A stretch of DNA of 64,000 bases from a bacterium (GTDB lineage Bacteria > Cyanobacteriota > Vampirovibrionia > Gastranaerophilales > Gastranaerophilaceae), in contig JAFXXK010000006.1 of the NCBI GenBank assembly GCA_017542305.1, positions 124,001 to 188,000 on the forward strand, given 5' to 3'. Position numbers and translations under genes: made by a program. Below are positions 18,272-27,500 of this stretch, piece by piece. Every line of letters starts with the position of its first letter. The stretch's first letter is position 1. Under the pieces are notes generated by a model. That model saw nothing but the letters and a program-made list of their open reading frames with translations. It was not told the origin of the DNA and ran no database searches.

Positions 18272-18940
18272 TTATCTTCCAAGTGCGTGTAAATATGAGC
18301 GGATAGCCTTATCGCAATTGTGTTTTGTTGAAATAATCAGCTTTTCTTCTCCCAAAACAGGTGATAATGTTTCTTTTACCATATCTAATTTAGACGGGTG
18401 TGCATATAAAAACATCATTGAAAATTCGGGTGCATCATTCTGAACAGTCTTTATATCATTCGGGAAAGTTGTCCAGTTAAGTTGTTTTTCGGCAGCACCT
18501 TCGTTTTCCAAATCTCCGATTACGACAACTGAGGGAATGTATCCGGATTTTTTCATTTGTCTGGAATAATTCAGAGCTTTTTTTATACCGACACCATAAG
18601 CGGTTCCGTAATCTTTACTGTCATATTTGGTAAATTCATCCATAACTTTATCTATGTTGGAGCCGTTAAATGGTGCACCTTCGTATATTAAGTATGCATC
18701 TTCAGATACTCTTATAATTTTTATCTGATCTTCCGGATCAAGCAAATTACAAATTTGTTTCAAAAGCTTTTTCTGTTCAGGCAATTCTTTTTGGTTAGAT
18801 GCTGATGAATCTATTACAAACATAACTGCAGCAGGTTTGAAATTGTCGATTTTTACTTTTCTGAGTCCTGCAAATACTAATACAACAGCCAAAATTGCTG
18901 CAACTATAACCGATATTAACATTATTTGTCTTTTTTTCAT
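18272..18940 (-). CDS. Membrane-anchored von Willebrand factor A-like protein
   Basis: After a signal-anchor helix (6-26), residues ~35-215 form a VWA-like domain: VMFVIDSSASN carries the MIDAS DxSxS metal motif, TAYGVGIKKAL supplies the conserved Thr position and VVVIGDLENEG the later Asp. VWA domains mediate metal-dependent protein contacts. The protein is short (222 residues), so it is essentially an anchored VWA module. It heads a tight operon with the FHA-like membrane protein and the TonB-like protein. Confidence 0.82.
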   Translation of the reverse strand: MKKRQIMLISVIVAAILAVVLVFAGLRKVKIDNFKPAAVMFVIDSSASNQKELPEQKKLLKQICNLLDPEDQIKIIRVSEDAYLIYEGAPFNGSNIDKVMDEFTKYDSKDYGTAYGVGIKKALNYSRQMKKSGYIPSVVVIGDLENEGAAEKQLNWTTFPNDIKTVQNDAPEFSMMFLYAHPSKLDMVKETLSPVLGEEKLIISTKHNCDKAIRSYLHALGR

Positions 18941-19054
18941 ACTTTTTTCTCTCTCTCTTTTGATAGAATAATATCATGTTTTTAACTTTATTGCAATTAT
19001 ATCCAAAACTATGTTATAATGCTATACGTCATAAACACTAGATTTGGAGAGAGT

Positions 19055-19663
19055 ATGGAAATAAAGATTATTGAGCTTGTGGTAACCCTTATCGGGGCTT
19101 ATTTAATAGGTTCTGTTCCGACAGGATACATAATTGTAAAAACCGCAACAGGACAGGATATCAGAAAAGTGGGTTCCGGTTCAACGGGTGCTACAAATGT
19201 TAAAAGAGTAATGGGTAAAAAATGGTTTTTTATAACATTACTTTTGGATGCGTTTAAAGGTGCGTTGCCGGTTGTGCTTGCAGCCGTTTTTGCGAAATCT
19301 TTTTCCGGTATAGGGTTGTTACCTGTACTTGCAGCTGTTGCGGTTATTTTGGGTCACTCAAAATCGATATTTCTTAAATTTACCGGTGGTAAATCAGTAG
19401 CATCAGGAGTCGGAACTATTTTGGCATTAAATTGGCAAGTCGGATTAATTATTGCTGTAATATGGGCTACAATTACCTATTTGTCAAAATATGTTTCTTT
19501 AGGGTCAATAATTGCATTAGCTTTGTCCCCGTTTATAATGTATTTTCTTGACAGCCATATTGCTTATACCGGATATTGTGCTTTGGGTGCTGTATATATA
19601 ATATGGCTCCACAGAACAAATATTCAGCGTCTAATTAAGGGTGAAGAAAACAAGGTAAGATAA
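19055..19663 (+). CDS. plsY: Glycerol-3-phosphate acyltransferase PlsY
   Basis: PlsY transfers the acyl group from acyl-phosphate to glycerol-3-phosphate in the inner membrane, the first step of phospholipid synthesis. The 202-residue protein has five hydrophobic segments and the family motifs GSVPTGYI, GSGSTGATNVKR and a glycine-rich FTGGKSVASGVG loop. The start at 19055 is preceded by GGAGAG and gives the normal N-terminus; a frame-extended start at 19019 has no ribosome site. It converges with the dCMP deaminase gene, with the stops 1 base apart. Confidence 0.95.
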   Translation: MEIKIIELVVTLIGAYLIGSVPTGYIIVKTATGQDIRKVGSGSTGATNVKRVMGKKWFFITLLLDAFKGALPVVLAAVFAKSFSGIGLLPVLAAVAVILGHSKSIFLKFTGGKSVASGVGTILALNWQVGLIIAVIWATITYLSKYVSLGSIIALALSPFIMYFLDSHIAYTGYCALGAVYIIWLHRTNIQRLIKGEENKVR

Positions 19664-19664
19664 T

Positions 19665-20108
19665 TTAACTTTCAAGTTCGCGTCTTATATCTTCAACAGT
19701 AACGTGAACAACGGGAGTATTTTCATCTTTTTTAAGGTAAACATCTTTTATTCCGGACTGAACAATAAATCTTTTACACAAAATACAGATAAAATTATGT
19801 CCCCAAATATACATGGTTGCATCTTTGCATCGGTCTTGCCCTGCTTGTATAATGGCATTTTGTTCTGCGTGAATTGAACGGCAGGTTTCATATCTGGTGC
19901 CGGATTCAATATTGTTCTCTATTCTGTAACATGAACCTCTTTCATAACAGGATTCAACTTTAGACGGAGTTCCGTTATAACCGGTTGCTTTAATTTTTTT
20001 ATCTTCTCCTACTATGACTGCTCCAACATGTGCTCTCAAACAATTTGAGCGGCTTGCACATGTCTTTGCCAAATCTAAAAAATATTCTTCCCAGCTCTTT
20101 ATTTCCAT
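19665..20108 (-). CDS. comEB: dCMP/cytidylate deaminase (ComEB-like)
   Basis: The 147-residue protein has the zinc-binding deaminase motifs: IHAEQNAI near 78 (HAE with catalytic Glu) and ICILCKRF near 108 (CxxC). An N-terminal CASRSNCLRAHVGA stretch and YNGTPSK also fit the dCMP deaminase family, which makes dUMP for dTMP synthesis. The Pro normally before the first Cys of the PCxxC motif is replaced by Ile. It starts 10 bases downstream of the AICARFT-like gene, same direction. Confidence 0.9.
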   Translation of the reverse strand: MEIKSWEEYFLDLAKTCASRSNCLRAHVGAVIVGEDKKIKATGYNGTPSKVESCYERGSCYRIENNIESGTRYETCRSIHAEQNAIIQAGQDRCKDATMYIWGHNFICILCKRFIVQSGIKDVYLKKDENTPVVHVTVEDIRRELES

Positions 20109-20118
20109 TATATATTCC

Positions 20119-21117
20119 TTACCGTTTGTAATTTGTAATGCCGGTAAATATCATTACAATATTATATTTATCGGCAATTTCAATTAATTTACTGTCATTA
20201 TTACATCCGCCAGGTTGAATAATGACGGAAACTCGATTTTGTGCAGCTGCATATATGCATTCTGTTGATAACAGTGTGTTATCGGATACCATAATAGCCT
20301 CTTTTGCCGCATCGCATGCTGTATTAAGTGCTGATTCTACTGCACTAACCGATGAAATAAACCCTTGGGCAATTGCCGATGTTTTAAAATCTTTAGCAAT
20401 TACAATTGAGTTTGAACGGGTGTATTTGGAAATTTTCCAGGCAAATACAGCATCTTCAATTTGTTCCTCCGTCGGTTTAAGGTTTGTGACAACTTTGAAC
20501 GAATCTTTATCAAGGTTGCTCCTGTTAAAGTCCTGATATAGTGTCCCAAAAGGTGTTATATGAATTTCTTTTTGCATAAGAGCTTTATATTTTTCCAGCG
20601 GAGTATTTAATTTTACTATTTTTGTATTTGAATTTTCCTGTAATATTTCAAGTGCTTCCGGTTCATAATCAGGTGCGAATACAAGTCTTACGGACATTGA
20701 GCTGAGATGCTCCGCAACATTATAATCTACAGGTTTTGAAAATCCGAAAGAACCGTAAAACGAAGCCATCGGGTCACAGTCAAAAGCTTTTGTATATGCT
20801 TCCTGTACGTTAGGAGCCAATGCAACAGCACATGGTGCAGCGTGGTCAACTATAGCTACGGCGCTGACGTCATAAAATTCACTCAAAATATTTGACAGTT
20901 CAGTAATACTTATAATTTCGTTATATGTCAGTTTATGTTCCTTATTCAGAATTTCATAATCTGCCATACCTTCAGTCTTAAATAGTGCTGCAGCCTGCTG
21001 CTTGTTTGCACCGTATGCCAATTCCCACATGGGTTCATAGGTTAAAACTTTTTCCTGTTCCCACTCTTCATTGCCATTAGAGTTATCAAATATTTTTACT
21101 TCCGCTTTTTTTGCCAT
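20119..21117 (-). CDS. Stand-alone AICAR transformylase-like protein (PurH C-domain relative)
   Basis: The 332-residue protein aligns by motif with the formyltransferase domain of PurH: LAYGANKQQAA, LTYNEIISI, the DHAAPC segment, a SNSIVIAKD stretch, IQPGGCNND and FTGITNYKR. It lacks the IMP cyclohydrolase domain. The catalytic Lys-His of PurH (usually KH.NPCG) reads D91-H92-AAPC here, and the later GAGQ.SR motif is also lost, so normal transformylase chemistry is doubtful. The start at 21117 has GGAG upstream. It may be a repurposed purine-pathway enzyme or an AICAR-binding protein; a true purH may lie elsewhere. Confidence 0.75.
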   Translation of the reverse strand: MAKKAEVKIFDNSNGNEEWEQEKVLTYEPMWELAYGANKQQAAALFKTEGMADYEILNKEHKLTYNEIISITELSNILSEFYDVSAVAIVDHAAPCAVALAPNVQEAYTKAFDCDPMASFYGSFGFSKPVDYNVAEHLSSMSVRLVFAPDYEPEALEILQENSNTKIVKLNTPLEKYKALMQKEIHITPFGTLYQDFNRSNLDKDSFKVVTNLKPTEEQIEDAVFAWKISKYTRSNSIVIAKDFKTSAIAQGFISSVSAVESALNTACDAAKEAIMVSDNTLLSTECIYAAAQNRVSVIIQPGGCNNDSKLIEIADKYNIVMIFTGITNYKR

Positions 21118-21248
21118 TGCTGTCTCCTTCAAATATAATTTAGCATAAAAAATGAACTATGTAAATTTATTATAATAATACATGTTGAAATAATTTTACC
21201 TTTTTTATATAATTATGGGCAGGAAACAAAATTATAAGGATTAGAAGT

Positions 21249-21851
21249 ATGAGTAGCAATAAAATAAATGAAGGCGTAGGTAAAAAGATTGTTGAAGCTT
21301 TGAAACAACAGGCAGATGTGGATATTATTCCGGTAAAGGAAGAAGCTGCGGAAGGAAGTGTTTTAGTGCCTCAGGAACCTGTTACTGACGCTGTATCCGA
21401 TGTCAGACCTTCATTTGAAGAGGCTAACAGCAATATTGCAACATTTAATTTCAATGCAACCAATGCGATTGATAATGCGTTAAATAATACAATGATGAAT
21501 TTCCAACAGCAATCTCAGGATATAAATCTTGCAGCTGTTGATGATATGGAACTTCCGGCAAATGTTGGTGTTCTGAAACAATTGATTACAAAGCTTCCGG
21601 CAGGAGTATCAAAACAGACAGGTGCTTTGATTATCAAACAGACAATGGAAGCTCTCGGAATTTCTATGCCGAGTGTATTACAGGAAGCTCAGCAGGTTCA
21701 GGAAAAATTAACACAATCTGTAAGAGATTGTCAGACAAGTGTTATTGAATACAAAAAACAAATTAATGTTCTTGAATTGCAGGCTCAAAAATATCAAAGA
21801 CAATTCGCTGCAATTAATGATATTATAAGTTTATTCATACAAACTAATTAA
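21249..21851 (+). CDS. Uncharacterised 200-aa protein with C-terminal coiled coil
   Basis: The N-terminal ~110 residues are acidic and Asn-rich; residues ~108-135 form a Leu/Ile-rich segment and ~140-195 is a predicted coiled coil (heptad-like QVQEKLTQSV, INVLELQAQKYQRQ). No signal peptide or membrane segment. A separate promoter is likely since the upstream gene is divergent. A terminator follows 24 bases after the stop. No family recognised. Confidence 0.7.
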   Translation: MSSNKINEGVGKKIVEALKQQADVDIIPVKEEAAEGSVLVPQEPVTDAVSDVRPSFEEANSNIATFNFNATNAIDNALNNTMMNFQQQSQDINLAAVDDMELPANVGVLKQLITKLPAGVSKQTGALIIKQTMEALGISMPSVLQEAQQVQEKLTQSVRDCQTSVIEYKKQINVLELQAQKYQRQFAAINDIISLFIQTN

Positions 21852-21875
21852 TTGATATATTGTTAAATATTATTA

Positions 21876-21907
21876 AAAAGAGGTTCTGTTTATTCGGAAC
21901 CTCTTTT
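21876..21907. terminator. Bidirectional intrinsic terminator
   Basis: AAAAGAGGTTC (21876-21886) pairs with GAACCTCTTTT (21897-21907) over a 10-nt loop, between convergent genes; its right arm covers the last codons of the pgeF gene. Confidence 0.85.
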
Positions 21908-22639
21908 AGTTATTTTCAAAACTGCGCTGTGTCTGTTCGTTGTTGCATTTTCTTTTCTGTAGGAGAAGAATAAATCATTATTGCAGCAGGTACAGTATGG
22001 CGCAATATCAATATTTTTAATTCCGCATTCCTCAAGTTGGCGTGCATTGATACGTTTGAGGTCAACAAAAATTTCACCGTTTCGGATTTCAGATAGTCCG
22101 TTAAAATCATTTACGGTGGCTTTTAACTTTTCATATACTTCTTCTCCGACATTGTAGCAGCAAAAACCTATAGCCGGGCCGATTGCAGCTGTAATATTCT
22201 CGGGTTTGCTGCTAAAATCAGAAATCATTTTTTGTACTGTTTTTCCTGCGATATTAGCAGCTGTGCCACGCCAGCCGGCATGGGCTATTGCACCTATATT
22301 TTCTGTTTCATCATAAAATATAACAGGAGTACAATCCGCAAAATTCAGGAAAATGGCAATATCGGTCGTGTTGGTAATTAAACCGTCAGTTTCGGGATAT
22401 ATTTTTTGTTCTGATTTTGCAAGCTGAATGTTGGACGTGTGGGTTTGTGACGGTGAAATCAAATTTTCGTATTTAATATTCAGATAATCACAAATACTAT
22501 ACTTATTCTTTTCAACAGTTTGAGTATAATCCGGTTCTTTTGTTTTTATGATACTTTCTCTAGTCGTAAAAAAATGTTCCGTTTTTATCATGTCGGATTT
22601 TAAAACGGTTTTTTCGTTAATTTTGGTAAAATAAAACAT
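21890..22639 (-). CDS. pgeF: Multicopper-oxidase-like / purine nucleoside phosphorylase PgeF (YfiH family)
   Basis: The 249-residue protein has the family metal ligands: PSQTHTSNI (His), FADCTPVIF (Cys) and AHAGWRG (His), and a later AIGPAIGFCCY motif. YfiH/PgeF proteins act on purine nucleosides and edit peptidoglycan precursors (removal of wrongly inserted serine). Length is typical. It is followed 3 bases upstream by a small gene in the same direction. Confidence 0.92.
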   Translation of the reverse strand: MFYFTKINEKTVLKSDMIKTEHFFTTRESIIKTKEPDYTQTVEKNKYSICDYLNIKYENLISPSQTHTSNIQLAKSEQKIYPETDGLITNTTDIAIFLNFADCTPVIFYDETENIGAIAHAGWRGTAANIAGKTVQKMISDFSSKPENITAAIGPAIGFCCYNVGEEVYEKLKATVNDFNGLSEIRNGEIFVDLKRINARQLEECGIKNIDIAPYCTCCNNDLFFSYRKENATTNRHSAVLKITKRGSE

Positions 22640-22642
22640 AAT

Positions 22643-22831
22643 TTATTTTTTTACGTCTTCTTTAATAACAATGAGATTATTCATAATTTTCATTGCACAA
22701 GTCGGAAGTACAACGTGTTCCAAGCCGTCAGCGATGCTGATAATTTTACCTGCGCCAAGAACTACATCTTCTCCTTTATACATGAATTTGTAATCTTCTT
22801 TTCTGTCTGAACGAATAGTGATTTTGTCCAT
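22643..22831 (-). CDS. Small 62-aa protein, unknown
   Basis: The start at 22831 is chosen because AAGGAA lies 6 bases upstream; the earlier in-frame ATG at 22846 overlaps that site. The protein is soluble-looking, with alternating short strands (ITIRSDRKEDY, DVVLGAGKII). It lies between the nucleotidyltransferase-like gene and pgeF with a 3-base gap to pgeF, so it is probably cotranscribed. No family recognised. Confidence 0.65.
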   Translation of the reverse strand: MDKITIRSDRKEDYKFMYKGEDVVLGAGKIISIADGLEHVVLPTCAMKIMNNLIVIKEDVKK

Positions 22832-22859
22832 AATTTTTCCTTTCATTTGCTATATTACG

Positions 22860-23201
22860 TCATTTGTTTGTTTTTTTATTAATTCCCAGCGGGTCGTAAA
22901 AAATTCCTTCGTTTATAACTTCTTCGTATAAATCTTCGTCGTTTTTAAATTCTTCTTCGGTGTACGGATATAAATCGATAGAAACTTCCAAATCCGTTTC
23001 AATTTTGCCTATTATAGGCCAAATTTCTTCGCGTTTAGCCTTATCTTCAGCATCAAACAAAGCTACTATTTCAATATCTTCATCTTCATGTTCCAGTCCG
23101 TCTAAATATGCACCAAACAGATACATACCCTTATAGTCATCAAATTTTTTTCTGAACGAAGCGGATAAAAGTTTTATCACCTCATGAACTTTGTTGGACA
23201 T
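22860..23201 (-). CDS. Nucleotidyltransferase-fold protein, probably degenerate
   Basis: The 113-residue protein resembles a minimal nucleotidyltransferase: MYLFGAYLDG stands where GSxxxG is expected and EDIEIVALF where the metal-binding DxD strand is expected, but Ser is Ala and one Asp is Glu. A later VSIDLYPY strand could supply the third acidic residue. Such small proteins can partner HEPN toxins, but no HEPN gene is adjacent. It lies 26 bases downstream of hisS. Confidence 0.6.
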   Translation of the reverse strand: MSNKVHEVIKLLSASFRKKFDDYKGMYLFGAYLDGLEHEDEDIEIVALFDAEDKAKREEIWPIIGKIETDLEVSIDLYPYTEEEFKNDEDLYEEVINEGIFYDPLGINKKTNK

Positions 23202-23227
23202 TTTTAACCCCTTATAATTTACACATA

Positions 23228-24463
23228 TTATATGAATGATTTCACATTATTTCTTTCGACTGTAGTTTGTTCGGCTGTTTCAAGGTTTTTGACCGAGACT
23301 TTACCCTGATTAATTTCGTCTTCGCCTAATATTAACGCAAAGTTAGCAATTTTGGAAGCTTTTTCCAATTGTTTTGTAAATTTTTTGTTAGATAAATCAA
23401 ATTCAACACGTTTGCCTTGTTCTCGGAGTTCTTCAGCAAGTTTGAATGCTTCAGCCGGGTCATTTGAAACGATATATCCGTCAAGTTTTTCCGGTTCTAT
23501 TTTAGGTAACAAGGCATTGAGTCTTTCCATTCCCATTGCCCAGCCGATAGCCGGTGTATCTTCGCCGCCGAGGTTTTTGACAAGGCTGTCATAGCGTCCG
23601 CCGCCGCATACGGCATTTTGTGAACCCAAGTCGTTTGATTTGATTTCAAAAACAGTTCTGTTATAGTAGTCCAAACCTCTGACGAGCAGCTTGTTTTCGG
23701 TATATTTTACTCCTGTTTTATCAAGATATGACTTTAATTCGGAATAGTGTTCCGCACATTCATCGCATAAGAAATCAGAAAAAATAACTTTTCTTATTTC
23801 GGGTTTATTGAATATTGCCTGACAGGATTCAATTTTGCAATCTAGTAATCTGAGCGGATTTTTGTCATATCTTGTCTGACAATCTTCGCATAAATTATCA
23901 AATTCCGGTTTTAAAACTTCTTTGATTTTTGCTTTATATTCTTCACGGCATTTCGGGCAGCCGAGAGAATTTAATTCGACTTCCAAATCATTAAGTCCCA
24001 AGGCTTTTAAGTAATTAATGGCAAGCAGAATAACTTCGGCATCTGCTGTAGGTTGTTTTATCCCGAACATTTCGACTCCGACCTGATGAAATTGGCGCTG
24101 GCGACCTGCCTGCGGTCTTTCATAACGGAACATAGGTCCTTTATACCAAAGTTTTACCGGTGCGGATAATCTCGCCATACCGTTTTCAATGAAAGAACGA
24201 ACAACACCTGCCGTGTTTTCGGGTCTCAGGGTTAATGAACGGTCACTTTTTTCAAAAGTGTACATTTCTTTATTGACAATATCAGTAGTGTCCCCTACTC
24301 CTCTGGCAAACAGTTCTGTCGCTTCAAAAATAGGTGTTCTTATTTCATTGTAACCGTATTTAGAAAAAACTTCCAATGCAGTTTTTTCTAATCTGTGCCA
24401 TTCACAGATATCTTGAGGTAATATGTCTTTTGTTCCCTTAATTACATTGATAATTTTTGCCAT
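23228..24463 (-). CDS. hisS: Histidyl-tRNA synthetase
   Basis: HisRS charges tRNA-His. The 411-residue protein has class II motifs: motif 2 around MFRYERPQAGRQRQFHQ (residues ~110-127), the HisA/HisB signature LVRGLDYYNRTVFE near 265 and motif 3 in IGWAMGMERL near 305, followed by a C-terminal anticodon-binding domain. Length is typical. It begins a minus-strand run with the nucleotidyltransferase-like gene, the small gene and pgeF. Confidence 0.97.
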   Translation of the reverse strand: MAKIINVIKGTKDILPQDICEWHRLEKTALEVFSKYGYNEIRTPIFEATELFARGVGDTTDIVNKEMYTFEKSDRSLTLRPENTAGVVRSFIENGMARLSAPVKLWYKGPMFRYERPQAGRQRQFHQVGVEMFGIKQPTADAEVILLAINYLKALGLNDLEVELNSLGCPKCREEYKAKIKEVLKPEFDNLCEDCQTRYDKNPLRLLDCKIESCQAIFNKPEIRKVIFSDFLCDECAEHYSELKSYLDKTGVKYTENKLLVRGLDYYNRTVFEIKSNDLGSQNAVCGGGRYDSLVKNLGGEDTPAIGWAMGMERLNALLPKIEPEKLDGYIVSNDPAEAFKLAEELREQGKRVEFDLSNKKFTKQLEKASKIANFALILGEDEINQGKVSVKNLETAEQTTVERNNVKSFI

Positions 24464-24522
24464 AAAGCAATTATAGCCATAGCGAAAAAAATTGTCAATG
24501 AATATTATAAGTTATTTGAAAA

Positions 24523-27500
24523 TTAACTTACTAATCCTATATTTCCATCGATATCACTGGTCATATTCCAATTGTATTTTTGTCCTATATCTGCCAGTGA
24601 CTGTGCTGAAGTTTGAGTCGGTTCGGATTTAAATGTTCTTGACATTGGCTGGGTAGTTGTATCTTCAACCATTGTTCCGTTTGCTATTAAATCTTCAATT
24701 GTTTCATCAAATAATTGTTTTAATTCATCGCTGTAGCTGCCGTTCGGATTAGCCTTCATGTATGCAATAGCTTCACTTCTCATTGAAGGAGTTTTTAACA
24801 TATGCATTAAGATATTGTTTTTGGTTGCACTATTTACTTGTCCGAAGTTAGTCAACAATTTAATACCGAATTTGTCAAGCATCATCTGGAACAATTCCGG
24901 GCAATATCTTACGATTGCTTCCAAGAACATAACCTGCATATCTGCCGGCCAGCTTTGCATATCATTGCAAAGTCTTCTGTATAATTCTGATTTTGGTAAG
25001 CTTTTTAATTCAGCAACGTATCTTTCGAATTGGCTTCTGAATTCAGGAGTGCGTGTATCAACATCAAATCCCAACTGTTTTTTCAATTGGCGAAGAGCGT
25101 ATTCTTCAATCATAGAAAGAGAATGACGTTCTTCCATAGCAATAATCTGAGTGTTAATTTCCTTTCTCATTGAAGCGACTGCGTTCTGATCCATTTTGCT
25201 AACCTGTAAAGTAGCTGCTTCAATAACGGCAACTTTACCCGTTGCATAAGAAGTTTTTAATGCTTCTGCCTGAACGGATGCATCATATTTGTGAATATTT
25301 GATGCAGCATAAACAGCTACTTCTTCATATACTCCGTTAGTAATGCTTTCATGCATAGCTAACTGATTAGAAGCATCACATTGAGGAATCTGACCGGTTA
25401 AAATAGTTAGGTTTGTAATAGCTTGGTCTCTTTCCATCAGGGTTTCAGCTCTTTCCTGTAATATACCGAAGCCTTCAACCTGATTGTCTTTATGCATTCT
25501 TGTGATAACGCCGCTTCGAATAGCTTCTTCTGATACTCTGGCACTACCTTCGGTGGCTGTTCTTAAAATGCTTGTTTGTCTGTCTTTTCCTGCTCTATCA
25601 ACATTTGATGCAATTGCAATACGCTGTTCTTCAGTGCAGCTTCTGATGACTTGATCTCGTTTATCAGGATCCTCTATATCATAAATTCTTCCGACAAAAG
25701 CAGTATATGTAGAGGTTTGGTAGCATTGAAGTGCTGAAAAAGTATCTTTAAATGCTAACATTTGATCATCAGTACTTGCTTTTACTGCTAAGTCTGAAAG
25801 TTCCTTTGCTTTTTCAGGATCAGTTTGTTCAAGTTCTCTTAATTGTTCAATGGTTGTTATACCGTATTCACCTAATTTATCAAAGAAAGCTGAATTAACA
25901 ACTAACATATCACCAAGAGCGGAAGCCATTGCCTGAGCTGCTTCCGGATGTGCCTGAGCTAGTGAATAATATGCATATAGTTCTGCGGTATCTCCTGCCT
26001 TAATTGCAGATGTGACATATTCATGTAATTTTGTGCCAAAATCAGGGTCATCTTTATATGTTTCATAAAAATATTCCATTTTGACGGCAGCTCTCTCGCG
26101 ATCGTTTGAAGCCTGATTATATTTTTGACTATATTCTTCTGAATTTATTATTTCGTTTGCCAAATTGGAATTAGAACCGTATAATGAGCCAAATTCCTCC
26201 AAATATTTAGGATTTACTTTATCCAAAAATGCTGACAGAGCTTTTTGTTCTTCTGTTTTGTTTTCATCCGGAATTTCTTCCAATGCGTGTTTTATTGATA
26301 ATCCAAGACTTACCTGTTTATTTTCTCCAGTTGTGTAATACTTAATATCAGCACCCTCGCATATTTCAGCTTGGATTCCTTTACTTTCAAGTTCTTTCTG
26401 TACTGCTTTAAGAACAAAGTTATATTTTTCATATATAGAGTTTTCAACGGCAGACATTTTTTCAGGAGTTGCTGCAATTTTTATGTATAAGTGTTTGCCT
26501 ATAATATCGCTTTGTTGTGCCTGTGGTAAAGAATTTAACTTTGCAACTGACATCGGACCGTTATCTCCGCCATCATTTGCAGCTAATATTGCCAACATTT
26601 TCATTTGTAGATTCAATGATTTGTCTTTGGCAGAAATGTTTTTGTCGTTAATGTCAAGATTTATATATTGTAAAGCTTCAGCTTCACAAGATTTTATATA
26701 TTTTTGTTTTTCTTCATCGCTTAAATTGTTCCATTCTTTTGTGCTTTTAGGCTTTTCGCCTCCGTATAAGAATTTATTAACAGCATATTCTTCTATGATG
26801 GCTTTTTGTTGGTCTTTTAGGTTCATTTTGCTGAAAGAAGCTGTATCATAATAATCTCTTAATGAACCATCCCATTTTTCTTCGTCTTCGTTTAATTTTG
26901 CAGCCCTAGAAGTTTCAACATCAGTTGCAGATTTTGATGTGGGTTTTGAAGATTCTGTTTCTTGTTCTGTTGCCGTTGCTTCTGTTGCTTCTGTAGAGGT
27001 TGTAGTTGCGGTCGTAGCAGTTGTTCCTGTTGAACTTGTGCTTTGAGATTGAGCTGCAAAGAAGTTAGTTGAAGCGGGTGTTTCCGCTGAACTTGTTGCA
27101 GGTGCAGTCGGAGTTGAAGGAGTTGACGCAGTAGCTTCTGTTGAACCTGTGCTTTGTGATTGAGCTGCGAAAAAGTTAGTTGAAGCAGGTGTACCATTCT
27201 CTGGTGTTGTTTCCGGAACTCTTGTTTGGTTTCCTTGTTGTTCAGGATCTTCCATTGACAAAATTCTATCCAGCATAATCTTAGCTTGACGTTCACCGTC
27301 AAGTGATTCAGCGGCTTCGGTTAATGCCTCAATACTTGTGTCAAGTTCTTCTTCGCTTAAAGAAGCTATAATTGCACCAAAAAGTTGTTTTTGTGTATCT
27401 TCAGACAATGTCCCAGAAGCAGGATTTTGAGGCTGTGGTTCAACTGCGGTTGGTGCAGCCACAGTTCCTGCAGTTGACTGTTCTGCTTTTGGCTGTGTAA

